Shown piece by piece: positions 31,996 through 40,461 of a stretch of DNA of 54,842 bases (position 1 is the stretch's first letter; every line of letters starts with the position of its first letter). The DNA comes from a virus, in the IMG/VR virus record IMGVR_UViG_3300035691_000006, positions 1 to 54,842 of that record; one strand, written 5' to 3'. A model generated the notes under the pieces. It did no database searches. It was not told where the DNA came from and saw only the letters and a program-made list of their open reading frames with translations. The translations under genes were made by a program, and so were the position numbers.

Positions 31996-32480
31996 TCGTT
32001 AGGGCCGCACATCCGGATCACTACAACTGGATCGCCGAACGGGCGACCCTGGTGGTTCACCCTGCGTTCCGGGCGATCATGGCGGCCGAGAGCGGTGACA
32101 CCTGCGAATCCTGCCGGGCCCGAAAGGAGCCGCACGGACGGATTCTCGGGATGGTCGGATATGACTCGTGGTGGGATGGCGCGGTCGGTCTTCATATCGC
32201 GCTGGACAACCCGATTGCACTCCGGAGGCTCGTGACTGCCGGCTTCGGCGCTGCGTTCGATGCTCCGCCCGCCGGGTTCGGGAAGCGCGCGGTCACCGCC
32301 ACGGTGCTGTCGACGAACGGCCGATCGATCCAACTCGTGCGTCACCTCGGCTTCCGGCACGTCCACACCGGCAGGGACTACGCCGGCCCGGGGTGTGACG
32401 TCGAGTTCTTTGAGATGAGAAAAGCCGACTGTCGGTACGTTCGACGTTCTCCCGGCGTACGGCGGAGGAGCAGCCCATGA
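31992..32480 (+). CDS. GNAT-family acetyltransferase-like protein
   Basis: 162 residues from GTG. The C-terminal half has LVTAGFGAAFDAPP and a GFRHVHTGRDYAGPGCDVEFFEM ending that fit GNAT motifs A and B; the N-terminal half has a CESCRARKE insert. Phages carry GNATs near structural genes for unknown reasons. Catalytic base unclear. Confidence 0.6.
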   Translation: MIVRAAHPDHYNWIAERATLVVHPAFRAIMAAESGDTCESCRARKEPHGRILGMVGYDSWWDGAVGLHIALDNPIALRRLVTAGFGAAFDAPPAGFGKRAVTATVLSTNGRSIQLVRHLGFRHVHTGRDYAGPGCDVEFFEMRKADCRYVRRSPGVRRRSSP

Positions 32481-33118
32481 GGCGCGGTCCGATCCCCGAG
32501 GATCTCGTCGGGCGCCGCTTCGGCAAACTGGTGGTTGTCGATAGAGCAGCGCCGCCCGTCCGCGACAACCTTCCTCGCGTGTGGTGGCTGTGTCGGTGCG
32601 ACTGCGGGAAGGTCAAGCCTATGCGCTCAGGTACCGTTCGCACGGCACTGTCATGTGGATGCACCAAGCGATGCACGGGTCGGCACGGGCATGCGCGGCG
32701 AGGCCGGGAGAGCAGCACGTGGTCGGCATGGCACAGCATGATCCAGCGGTGCACTGATACCAAGTGGACGAGGTACGCCGACTACGGCGGCCGCGGGATC
32801 ACGGTCTGTGAGCGCTGGCGGACGTTCGAGAACTTCCTGGCCGACATGGGCGATCGGCCCACGGAGAAGACGCTCGACAGGATCGACAACGACAAGGGCT
32901 ATGAGCCCGGAAACTGCCGGTGGGCGACGGCGCTGGAACAGGCGAACAACAAGCGTTCGACCGTCTTTGTCACCATCGGGGAACGCACCATGTCTGCGGC
33001 AGAATGGGAGCGGTCTTCTGGAGTACGGGCGGGGTCGATTCGTGCCCGCGTGCATCGAGGACTTGTCGGAACAGAGGCCGTTTACGGTAGCGATCGACGC
33101 GGTCGGAGGGCGGCCTAA
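32477..33118 (+). CDS. HNH/AP2-type homing endonuclease
   Basis: 213 residues, ATGA overlap. N-terminal Cys-rich part (WLCRCDCGKVKPM, SCGCTKRC), then YADYGGRGITVCERW, LDRIDNDKGYEPGNCRWAT (the HNH core), and a basic C-terminal HTH (MSAAEWERSSGVRAGSIRAR). The GNCRWAT block is typical of intron-like and free-standing HNH genes that pair with AP2 domains. Codirectional with neighbours, unlike 28906. Confidence 0.85.
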   Translation: MRRGPIPEDLVGRRFGKLVVVDRAAPPVRDNLPRVWWLCRCDCGKVKPMRSGTVRTALSCGCTKRCTGRHGHARRGRESSTWSAWHSMIQRCTDTKWTRYADYGGRGITVCERWRTFENFLADMGDRPTEKTLDRIDNDKGYEPGNCRWATALEQANNKRSTVFVTIGERTMSAAEWERSSGVRAGSIRARVHRGLVGTEAVYGSDRRGRRAA

Positions 33119-33948
33119 TGGGCGGATCGGTCGGCAGGGCGCTGGATCCAACGAGTAGCGACTTCCTGGGCGGAGTGCCCACGGTGGCGAACCCTCGCGG
33201 CCAGCAGAAGATGAGCGGCGGCAAGGGGGCGAAGCCTCCGGCTGCTCCGGACTTCAACGAGGCGGCCCGTATTCAGGCCGAGTCCTCGGAGAAGGTGAAC
33301 CGGGAGCAGACCCAGGCCAACCGGCCGAACCAGTACAACGAGTTCGGCTCCTCCGAGTGGACCCAGGACGCCAACGGCAACTGGACCCAGAGGTCCGGGC
33401 TCAACGACACGCTCGGCGCTGCGGCGGAGGGTCTCCAGGGGCAGGTGCTCGACAACGCGGGGCGTCCGGTGATGACCGGCGACGCGGCCCGGCAGCAGGC
33501 GATCGACGCCGGCTACTCGCAGGCGACGCGCATGTTGGATCCGCAGATGGCCCAGCGAGAGCAGGCCATGAAGGCGGACCTGGCCGCCCAGGGTCTCGAT
33601 CCCTCAAGCGAGGCCTACCAGAAGGCGGTGGGCGACTTCGACCGTTCACGCACGACCGCGTACGGAGACGCCCGGGATCGCGCCATCGGCCAGGGGACGG
33701 CGGCGGGGCAGGCGACGTTCATGCAGAACCTCGCTGCGCGCGAAGTCCCGATGGCGGAGCTCGACCAACTCAAGGGTCTCGGGAAGTCGGATCCATTCAC
33801 TGCGGCCGGAGCGGCCCAGCCGATCCAGTCGCTCGCCGCAGCGATGCAGCAGTACGGCGGGGATCTCCAGGGTTACGGGATCCAGCAGCAGGGCAAGAAC
33901 AGCAAGATGAGCGGCGGAGCCTCGCTGGCTCCGCTTCTCGCAGGGTGA
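33118..33948 (+). CDS. Ejection-type internal virion protein A
   Basis: 276 residues, TAATG overlap. Contains QANRPNQYNEFGSSEWT, then ANGNWTQRSGLNDTLGAAAEGL and a long alanine/glutamine-rich helical part. This GN-W-T text is found in short-tailed phage virion proteins that leave the head with the DNA. Rich in Q, A and G; no enzyme motif. Confidence 0.62.
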   Translation: MGGSVGRALDPTSSDFLGGVPTVANPRGQQKMSGGKGAKPPAAPDFNEAARIQAESSEKVNREQTQANRPNQYNEFGSSEWTQDANGNWTQRSGLNDTLGAAAEGLQGQVLDNAGRPVMTGDAARQQAIDAGYSQATRMLDPQMAQREQAMKADLAAQGLDPSSEAYQKAVGDFDRSRTTAYGDARDRAIGQGTAAGQATFMQNLAAREVPMAELDQLKGLGKSDPFTAAGAAQPIQSLAAAMQQYGGDLQGYGIQQQGKNSKMSGGASLAPLLAG

Positions 33949-33963
33949 AAGGGGGGGATAACC

Positions 33964-34407
33964 ATGCCCATGGACAACGGAATGGACTACGAGGCCCTGC
34001 TCGAGGCGATTTCCGACCCAGCGATGGCGGAGCAGCTCGCCCAGATGGCCGGGTACAGCGACCAGATGGCACTTGCCAACGCCAAGGCGCACCGCGCCGA
34101 CGCACTCCGCGCCACTCCGCTGGCGGCGGGCCGCGAGGTGGGCCGGGCCTACGTGGCATCGTCCCCGCTCGAGCACATGGCGGTCGCGGTGCAGCGGGCA
34201 AAGGGCGAGCACGACCTATCCGCCGTGAACAAGGCGCAGCAGGGCCTCATCGCGGGGGACACGAACGCCCGGACCGCCCTCGCGCGGGCGATGGGTGAGG
34301 CGATGCGGCGCCGCGCGGCCTCGTCTCCGATGGCCCCGGTTCCGGCCCCCGGAACCCCAGGCTACGACGCATCGCCCGGAATCGACGACCCCGCGAACTA
34401 CGGGTAA
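33964..34407 (+). CDS. Small ejection-type protein
   Basis: 147 residues, helical, Ala/Met-rich with LLEAISDPAMAEQLAQMAG at the start and GEAMRRRAASSPMAP near the end. Position between two larger internal proteins fits an ejection set of three or four components. Confidence 0.6.
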   Translation: MPMDNGMDYEALLEAISDPAMAEQLAQMAGYSDQMALANAKAHRADALRATPLAAGREVGRAYVASSPLEHMAVAVQRAKGEHDLSAVNKAQQGLIAGDTNARTALARAMGEAMRRRAASSPMAPVPAPGTPGYDASPGIDDPANYG

Positions 34408-34411
34408 AGCC

Positions 34412-35821
34412 ATGGACGCCTCGGACCTCTTCGACATCTACGGCAGCGACGATGCCCTCGCCAAGGCGCGCGCCGACGCGATGTCTCGCCGCGCCCAGGC
34501 GATGCAGGGGACAGGGCTCATCCTGAAGACCCTCGCTGGAGACCGCGATCCGACCGGAGGCGCACTGGGGACGATGGGCCAGCACGAATCCGATCAGGCG
34601 GTCGCGGCGATTCAGCATCGTCCACAGGCCCAACTCCAGGCCGAACAGATGCGTAAGGCGCAGATCCAGAACCAGGCCGAGGCGAGCCCCGAGTACGCGG
34701 GGGCCATGCGAGACCTGGGATACGAACTCGGCGCGCCGGCCGGCTCGCTCGAGAACGTTCCGGGGCCCGCCCTGACCCACGTCATCGGGCCGCGCGAGAA
34801 GCTGGCCGAGCGCCGGATGATGGCGGACATCTACGGCGCCCGCCAGTCGATGATGGGGTGGCAGATCAAGACCCTTGACAGCGGCCAGCAGGTCTACGTC
34901 AACACGCACACCCTGGAGACGCGCTCGGTTGGTCCGGACGGTGCTCCGGGACGCCAGCTTTCTCCGCCGCGCCTGCTCATCGGTGGCGGGCGAGGCGCTC
35001 CGGCGCCGGCAGTCCCGCCGGCAGCACCGGCCGCTGCGCCATCGGCCGATGGTTCTCCTCCCGCTCCCGCTCCGGCGGCGCCCCGGACTCCGCGACTCGT
35101 CGACCCGACGAAGCCCGCAGCCGCCGCGGCTCCCGGCGGCACCGCGTTCTACCCGCTGTTCGGCAAGCAGCTCGACAAGGCCAACCAGGCCTTCGGCGCC
35201 GATCTCGACCCGAACGGCAAGGGCGCCGGGGAGATCCAGAAGAACCAGGCCCGGCTCAACGCGGCGATCCGACTCCGCAAGCTCGTCACGAACGAGGACG
35301 GGACGATCAAGGACATGATCCCGCCGCAGTTCATGAAGGAGACCGCGACGGCGCTGGCCCAGCTCGTGAGCAACGGTGGGCAGCCCGCCCAGAACCTGAT
35401 CGAGGAGCTCACCCCCAAGACCGGCTCGAGCAAGGTCGCGGACCTGGTTCAGTGGGTGACGGCTCATCCGCAGGACGCCGGACAGCAGGCCTTCGTGAAG
35501 CTCTACCTGGAGTCCGCGAACCGCGAAGCCCAGGCCGCGCAGGAGGCGCTCAACAAGGCGGTCTCGGCGCGCGTCGGGAAGCACCAGCGGCTGATCAAGG
35601 GAAATCCGGATGTCGCCCGCGAGACCGCAGGGCACTTCGGCTGGGATATCGACGAGAAGGGGAACCTCGTTCCGAGGCAGCCGGCCGCGGTGGCGTCCGG
35701 GGCTGTCGAGGCGGCGAAGCCCTCGCCGGACGATCTCGCGGCGATGGAGTGGCTCAAAACCCACCCGGACCACCCGAAGGCGGCGGGGGTGGCGGCCAAG
35801 CTGAAGGCGAAGGGGCTCTAG
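34412..35821 (+). CDS. Ejection-type internal virion protein B
   Basis: 469 residues. Helical N-terminal third (ADAMSRRAQAMQGTG), a Pro/Ala-rich linker (about 195-245), then a helical domain with TPKTGSSKVADLVQWVTAH. C-terminal tail LKAKGL. Overall architecture matches internal proteins of P22-type phages (multi-helix with disordered linkers). No transglycosylase motif seen. Confidence 0.6.
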   Translation: MDASDLFDIYGSDDALAKARADAMSRRAQAMQGTGLILKTLAGDRDPTGGALGTMGQHESDQAVAAIQHRPQAQLQAEQMRKAQIQNQAEASPEYAGAMRDLGYELGAPAGSLENVPGPALTHVIGPREKLAERRMMADIYGARQSMMGWQIKTLDSGQQVYVNTHTLETRSVGPDGAPGRQLSPPRLLIGGGRGAPAPAVPPAAPAAAPSADGSPPAPAPAAPRTPRLVDPTKPAAAAAPGGTAFYPLFGKQLDKANQAFGADLDPNGKGAGEIQKNQARLNAAIRLRKLVTNEDGTIKDMIPPQFMKETATALAQLVSNGGQPAQNLIEELTPKTGSSKVADLVQWVTAHPQDAGQQAFVKLYLESANREAQAAQEALNKAVSARVGKHQRLIKGNPDVARETAGHFGWDIDEKGNLVPRQPAAVASGAVEAAKPSPDDLAAMEWLKTHPDHPKAAGVAAKLKAKGL

Positions 35822-37378
35822 ATGGCCTTCGATCCCGACGCCTACGCAGCGGACACGCCCGGCGGATTCGACCCGGATGCCTACCTGTCCGAGGTCAAGA
35901 CCATCCCGTCGCACAGGCGCGGCGAGGACGTGCGGGAGATCACGCCCGGCGGGATGGCGCTCGGCGGGCTCGAGGGGCTCGCCGCGGTGGGTTCCTCGGC
36001 GCTGGCCTATCCGGCGGGCCTCGGCGCGGCGGCGATCCAGCTCGCCCGCGGGAAGGGCATGGCCGGGGCGAGGCCGCAGCGCGCGCTCGTTCAGGACGCG
36101 CTGACCTACTCGCCGCGGACCGACGAGGGCAAGGGGTTCGTGGGCGCCGTCGGTCGGCTCATGGCGCCGTGGACCAAGTCCGCCGAGTACGTGGGCAGGA
36201 AGGTCGGCGAGGCCACGGGAATGCCGACCCTCGGCGGAATGGCCGAGGAGGGGTTCGGGGCGGTCGTGAACCCGCTCGCGGCGGTCGGGATGACCAAGGG
36301 GCTCAAGCCGCAGAAGGTGCTCGAGGCGCCCCGGATCGCCGAAACCCCCGCGGCGGCGCTACTCCGGTCGCACGGGGTGGACAACCTCACGACGGGTCAG
36401 CGCGCCGGCCCCGGGACGTTCCTGGGGCAAGCCGAGGCGGCAGCAGAGAAGAATTGGCAGGGCCTGCTCACTCAGCGCGAGGCCGCGCTACGCAAGGCGA
36501 ACGTCCAGGCCGTACAGCACGCGGTCAAGGGCGGGAACGCGCCCCTGCCGGACGATCTCCCGAGATCGCTGGGCGACGCCCGGCAGATGCTCTCCGGGGA
36601 GTACGCGGCGATGGACAAGAAGCCCGTCCCGTCTCATGCCGCCGCCGGGGTGTACGACGCGCCGAACGTCCCTCAACCAGCGATCCCCGACTCGATGCGT
36701 GCCGCAGTCCAGTCGGAGGCGACGGACGCGCTCACGTCGCTCCCTCACGCACCGCTGACGGTGGGCGACCTCCAGAACACCCGAAGCCTGATGCGCGAGA
36801 GCCGGGTCGCGGCGACGGCGGCCGGGGACGCTCGGAAGGTCGCTGCGCTTCGCCGAGGCGAAGAACTCGTCACCAAGGGGATCAACGACTCGTTGACTCC
36901 AGCCGAGGCTGCGGAACTCGCGGCCATCGATCGCCGGTTCGCCATGCTTGAGACGATCGAGGGGGCGATCCCGTCCGGCGGGGACGCCTTCACTGGACGG
37001 CAGCTTCTGAGATCGAACCAGAAGGCCGTTGGACCGCGCGCTGCCAAGGAGGGCCGCGGTGGACCGCTTCAGGCCTACGGGCAGGCCATGGAGGACGTGT
37101 TCGCCCCTGCCCCCCCGACTGGCTGGGGAGGTCGGGTGCTCGACTCCATGCCCCTCGGAGACAAGCTCATCGGACCGCTGTCGAGGGCGCTGAATGCGCG
37201 GGCCGCCCAGCGCTTCCTTTTCGACCCTCGCACCCGCCTCGAGCTCACCGGTTCGCCGGAGGCAGCCCCGCTGTCCCTGTCGGCAGCGATGGCCCGTGCG
37301 ATGGAAGCAAGGAACGAGACGCTAGCGCCGCGCCTGCGCCTCCAGCTTGCCGCAGCGCACGAGCAGGAGGGTCAGTGA
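35822..37378 (+). CDS. Ejection-type internal virion protein C
   Basis: 518 residues, starts right after the previous stop. The N-terminus repeats FDPDAY twice (residues 3-8 and 16-21), a start seen in large internal proteins. Glycine/alanine-rich helices follow (GLEGLAAVGSSALAYPAGLG), which may insert in membranes. No peptidoglycan-cleaving site is evident. Confidence 0.62.
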   Translation: MAFDPDAYAADTPGGFDPDAYLSEVKTIPSHRRGEDVREITPGGMALGGLEGLAAVGSSALAYPAGLGAAAIQLARGKGMAGARPQRALVQDALTYSPRTDEGKGFVGAVGRLMAPWTKSAEYVGRKVGEATGMPTLGGMAEEGFGAVVNPLAAVGMTKGLKPQKVLEAPRIAETPAAALLRSHGVDNLTTGQRAGPGTFLGQAEAAAEKNWQGLLTQREAALRKANVQAVQHAVKGGNAPLPDDLPRSLGDARQMLSGEYAAMDKKPVPSHAAAGVYDAPNVPQPAIPDSMRAAVQSEATDALTSLPHAPLTVGDLQNTRSLMRESRVAATAAGDARKVAALRRGEELVTKGINDSLTPAEAAELAAIDRRFAMLETIEGAIPSGGDAFTGRQLLRSNQKAVGPRAAKEGRGGPLQAYGQAMEDVFAPAPPTGWGGRVLDSMPLGDKLIGPLSRALNARAAQRFLFDPRTRLELTGSPEAAPLSLSAAMARAMEARNETLAPRLRLQLAAAHEQEGQ

Positions 37379-37443
37379 TGCACTCGCTCGTGAAGGCAAG
37401 CACCGCAAGACCGAGTCGGACCACCCAGCGCAGCACAATCTAG
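37378..37443 (+). CDS. 21-residue ORF between ejection and fibre genes
   Basis: ATG overlaps the upstream TGA; the product begins MHSLVKASTARPSRTTQ. Basic, no domain. May be only a coupling ORF; support is weak. Confidence 0.25.
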   Translation: MHSLVKASTARPSRTTQRSTI

Positions 37444-37454
37444 GAGCGTACCTC

Positions 37455-38222
37455 ATGCGTAAGGCCATCGCCACCACCGTTGGGGTCGCCCTGGGGGTCG
37501 CCCTCGCTGCGGCCGGAACGGTCGCCCTCGCGGCCCGCAACTCGTCCGGGACGTACTCCAATACCGCCCCAACTTTCGTATCCGGCACGGCCATCAACAG
37601 CAGCGTCTTCAACACGCAGTTCGCGGACTACGCCGCTGCCTTGACGGACAGCGTCAGCCGAAGCGGCAAGGGCGGTTTCCAGGCTCCCGCGCAGTGCGTG
37701 GACGGCGTGGCCGGGCTCCCGGGGCTCACGTTCGGCCTCGAGCCGACCACCGGCTTCTACCGGATCGGAACGAACGACGTGGGCCTGTCCATTGGCGGCG
37801 TGAAGCGGTGGGAGCACACCGCGGCGGGGCAAATCGAGACGGGGTGGGCGCAGTTCGCGGGGACGGTGACGATCGGCGGGGTCCTGACCATCACTGCGTC
37901 TCCGGTCTGGACGACCATTTCTCCCACGGCCGGATGGACGAATGGCTCCGGGGATCAGGCGCTGGCCTATCGCAAGGACGCTTATGGCGTCGTTTACCTG
38001 CGCGGCCGAATCACCAATACGGCCGGATCGGCCAGCACTACGGTTGTCACTCTCCCGGCAGGGTTTCAGCCTCCAGCGATCCGGGGTGCGATGGTGTTCG
38101 GGTTCTCCGCTGCCGCCGCAATCGGAACCACCATCGATACGTCCGGCAACGTCCAGATGCAGTCTGCCGGTGGAGCGGGGAACATCTTCTACATGGACAG
38201 CGTCTCGTTCTCTACCCAGTAG
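37455..38222 (+). CDS. Tail-fibre-like protein with signal peptide
   Basis: 255 residues. N-terminal signal peptide (MRKAIATTVGVALGVALAA, then TVALAARN) is unexpected for a virion protein. The middle is beta-rich with FRLGLEP-like glycines; the C-terminal 90 residues have the fibre-tip pattern SPTAGWTNGSGDQALAYRKD, GVVYLRGRITNTAG and LPAGFQPP. It may be exported, or the hydrophobic start may anchor it to the particle. Confidence 0.68.
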   Translation: MRKAIATTVGVALGVALAAAGTVALAARNSSGTYSNTAPTFVSGTAINSSVFNTQFADYAAALTDSVSRSGKGGFQAPAQCVDGVAGLPGLTFGLEPTTGFYRIGTNDVGLSIGGVKRWEHTAAGQIETGWAQFAGTVTIGGVLTITASPVWTTISPTAGWTNGSGDQALAYRKDAYGVVYLRGRITNTAGSASTTVVTLPAGFQPPAIRGAMVFGFSAAAAIGTTIDTSGNVQMQSAGGAGNIFYMDSVSFSTQ

Positions 38223-38228
38223 GAGATC

Positions 38229-38615
38229 CTAGAACGACAGGCGCAGTCCTGCGGAATAGTTCATGCCAACGACCGCGGTTTCCACTCCAATCCAGGTTAC
38301 CTGCCAAATCTCGCGATATGGCCTCGGAAGAAGGAGGGCGATCGTGAAGTGCGCTGCGAGCGCTCCGGTAGTGTACGAGACCACTGTGAGCCGATTGGGA
38401 TGCGGGCCCAGGACGATGTTGCTTTCGTCGCCCCAGAGTGGAGGCGGACGGCGCGGATCCGGGGGATGCCCCACCATCCATAGGGTTTGCGAGCAGTCGA
38501 CAAGTAGAAGCGACGCGAAGGTCAACTCGCGCACCCCGTCCCCGCTGCTCCATGTGTCATCGGCGAGCACGGGGAAGGAGATCATCAGCAGCATGAGCAG
38601 AGCGGCCGATTTCAT
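38229..38615 (-). CDS. Antisense signal-peptide membrane protein
   Basis: 128 residues; MKSAALLMLLMISFPVLADD is a good signal peptide. Two or more hydrophobic segments follow (FASLLLVDCSQTLWMVG, LAAHFTIALLLP, TWIGVETAVVGMNYSAG). A related layout (signal peptide, SQTLWM-like helix, GPHPN, GVE near the end) occurs in small unassigned phage membrane proteins near lysis genes. Its antisense direction means separate expression, perhaps in the prophage. Confidence 0.65.
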   Translation of the reverse strand: MKSAALLMLLMISFPVLADDTWSSGDGVRELTFASLLLVDCSQTLWMVGHPPDPRRPPPLWGDESNIVLGPHPNRLTVVSYTTGALAAHFTIALLLPRPYREIWQVTWIGVETAVVGMNYSAGLRLSF

Positions 38616-38659
38616 GGCACGCCAGCGTAGCACGGCCAGCCGTACTCGGGGTGTGACCC

Positions 38660-38860
38660 TTGGCCTCCCCCGACGTTGACCGCATCGACGCGACGATCCG
38701 GACCTTCCGGGTCTTCTGGGCCGCTACCGCTCCGACCTCGGGAACGTGGAACCAGGGCGACGTCGTCTTCAACTCCGCCGCGACGGTGGGGCAACCGAAG
38801 GGTTGGCAGTGCACGGTCGGCGGGACCCCGGGAACGTGGGTGTCGATGGGGAACCTGTGA
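38660..38860 (+). CDS. Small fibre-tip-like protein
   Basis: 66 residues from TTG at 38660. Text GTWNQGDVVFNSAATVGQPK, then GWQCTVGGTPGTWVSMG is the repeated tip pattern of tail fibre ends. May be a split fibre tip module or chaperone-like part. Confidence 0.55.
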   Translation: MASPDVDRIDATIRTFRVFWAATAPTSGTWNQGDVVFNSAATVGQPKGWQCTVGGTPGTWVSMGNL

Positions 38861-38918
38861 GGTGCGACGCAACGTTACCCGCCCCGACCCGTAGTCTAGG
38901 TGCGTTCGGGAGGTAGTC

Positions 38919-39599
38919 ATGGGCAAGTCGAATCTCGCCCTCGTCGAGCCGTACCTGCAAGAGATCGCGCAGGGCTCGGGGATGTACGCCTCGGCGGCCG
39001 GGACGAAGCCGGAAGGGGTCGCCCTCCTCTGCGCCATCGGGCTCCGCGAGACATGGATGGGAACCTGCCCCGGCTACACGCCGAAGGGTCCGGACGGCTC
39101 TGGAGACTGGTGCGCGCGCGTCGGGCACTGGCTCAAGGAGCAGGGCGTCCAGATCGTCGGGAACCTGCCGGCGGGGTGGGTCGCTCCGAAGAAGGCGGGG
39201 CAGGTTGTCCAGCCCCCCTACGCAATCCCGCAGGACGGCAAGGGGTGGGGGCGCGGGATCTGGCAACTCGACGTTCTGGGCGACGTGCGAGACCTCATCG
39301 CACCGGCGCCGTGGGCCGTGGACCGCCAGGCGGCCGCGGCGTGCGCGATGCTGCACCGGGCTCGCCGCGAGCTCGCAGAGTACGTCGGACATCCGCTCTA
39401 CGAGCGCGCCATCGCGGCCCGCTACAACACAAGCCTCTCGCGCGTGAAGGCGGGGATGGACGCCGGGGACCCTGACATCGCGACGACACCGGGCCCGTCG
39501 GGCAAGCCCGACTACGGCCGGCACGTCCTCGAACTACGAGACGCGCTGCTGGCCGCCTACCCCGACCGGTTGACGTCCACACACGGAGCGCGAACGTGA
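38919..39599 (+). CDS. Endolysin, transglycosylase (SLT/lysozyme-like) type
   Basis: 226 residues. Catalytic Glu lies in LLCAIGLRETWMG; GKGWGRGIWQLD supplies the GxGxxQ element; then IAARYNTSL and an STTPG-like ATTPGPSGKPDYG pattern complete the SLT/lysozyme fold. No signal peptide, so it needs a holin. It would cut glycan strands at lysis. The last 43 bases overlap the antisense HNH gene. Confidence 0.78.
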   Translation: MGKSNLALVEPYLQEIAQGSGMYASAAGTKPEGVALLCAIGLRETWMGTCPGYTPKGPDGSGDWCARVGHWLKEQGVQIVGNLPAGWVAPKKAGQVVQPPYAIPQDGKGWGRGIWQLDVLGDVRDLIAPAPWAVDRQAAAACAMLHRARRELAEYVGHPLYERAIAARYNTSLSRVKAGMDAGDPDIATTPGPSGKPDYGRHVLELRDALLAAYPDRLTSTHGART

Positions 39600-40219
39600 C
39601 GCCACAGCACTCCGCGAACGATCTTGCTCACGATTGCCTGCGATACGCCGAAGCGCGCCCCCAGATCGACTTGGCGCACGCCTCCGGCGCCGTAAACGCG
39701 GCGGATCTCCGTGACGTCGGCTTCGGTGAGCTTCGCGGACCACTGGGCTTCGCCCCGGGCGAGGCGTTCGGGATGGAGTCGCGAGCCGTTGCAGTCACCG
39801 CGGGCGAGCCGATCCGGCTTGGTGCGGGATCCGTGGCGAGATCCGCGCGGAACGCGCTCCGGGTGCACCCGGGACACGTGGCGCTCTCCCCTCGCCTGTC
39901 GACCCTTCGCAACCATGTCGGCGGCGTTGTCGGCCGGGGAACCCAGGAACAGGTGACTGACGAGCGGATCGGGATCCGCGAAGGTGCAAAGCCGGTTGTC
40001 GCAGCGATGCAGGACGTCGAGACCTGGCGGAATTGGCCCGTTGATCCGCTCCCACGCGAAGCGGTGCGCGTAGACGCTGCCGTTGCTCCAGTTGAACCGA
40101 CCGTACCCACTCGTGAACCTCGCGGCGGTCCAAACACGGCACGGTGTGTTCATCCTGTCCACGACCGGGCCGGCAACGTTGATTTTGCGCCAGAAGTCGG
40201 CAGCCGTATTCGGTTTCAT
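39557..40219 (-). CDS. HNH homing endonuclease with three DNA-binding repeats, antisense
   Basis: 220 residues. HNH core: CRVWTAARFTSGYGRFN, then VLHRCDNRLCTF and HLFLGSPADNAADMVAKG. Three tandem 15-residue repeats follow (HPERVPRGSRHGSR, KPDRLARGDCNGSR, HPERLARGEAQWSA) of minor-groove-binding type, then an HTH (LGARFGVSQAIVSKIVRG). Homologue of 28906-29478. It overlaps the endolysin 3' end. Confidence 0.88.
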   Translation of the reverse strand: MKPNTAADFWRKINVAGPVVDRMNTPCRVWTAARFTSGYGRFNWSNGSVYAHRFAWERINGPIPPGLDVLHRCDNRLCTFADPDPLVSHLFLGSPADNAADMVAKGRQARGERHVSRVHPERVPRGSRHGSRTKPDRLARGDCNGSRLHPERLARGEAQWSAKLTEADVTEIRRVYGAGGVRQVDLGARFGVSQAIVSKIVRGVLWRHVRAPCVDVNRSG

Positions 40220-40227
40220 GGTGATGA

Positions 40228-40233
40228 ATATTA
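40228..40233 (-). promoter_or_regulatory. -10-like box of the second antisense HNH gene
   Basis: Minus-strand TAATAT (40233-40228) is 8 bases from the ATG at 40219, in a local AT-rich patch in GC-rich surroundings. The layout parallels the promoter at 29485-29493 and suggests a near-leaderless message. Weaker than the first. Confidence 0.4.
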
Positions 40234-40275
40234 CTCGCCGTCCCTGACACCCGACCGCCTGCACCGGGAGGTCGC

Positions 40276-40461
40276 GTGACCCCCTCCTGCCCTCGCTGCG
40301 GCTCGAGGGACGTCTCCGGCTCGTCCGAGATGCTCGAGGCGTCGGACGAGCGGTTCCAGTCGACGCACGAGTGCAGCCAGTGCCACACGCGGTTCCGGTT
40401 CGTTCCGCCGGACGCGCCGTTCAACGGGATCCGCGTGCGCGGGTCCAGGGAGATCGCATGA
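40276..40461 (+). CDS. Small zinc-ribbon protein
   Basis: 61 residues from GTG. CPRCGSRDVSGSS and CSQCHTRFRFVPP form a classic two-knuckle zinc ribbon. Overlaps the next gene by ATGA. Unknown role. Confidence 0.65.
   Translation: MTPSCPRCGSRDVSGSSEMLEASDERFQSTHECSQCHTRFRFVPPDAPFNGIRVRGSREIA

Noticed and set aside
33118-37378. Tape measure or tail-tube genes
   Set aside because: Proteins are short, with linkers, and no tube or sheath partner exists; an ejection set of a short-tailed phage fits better.
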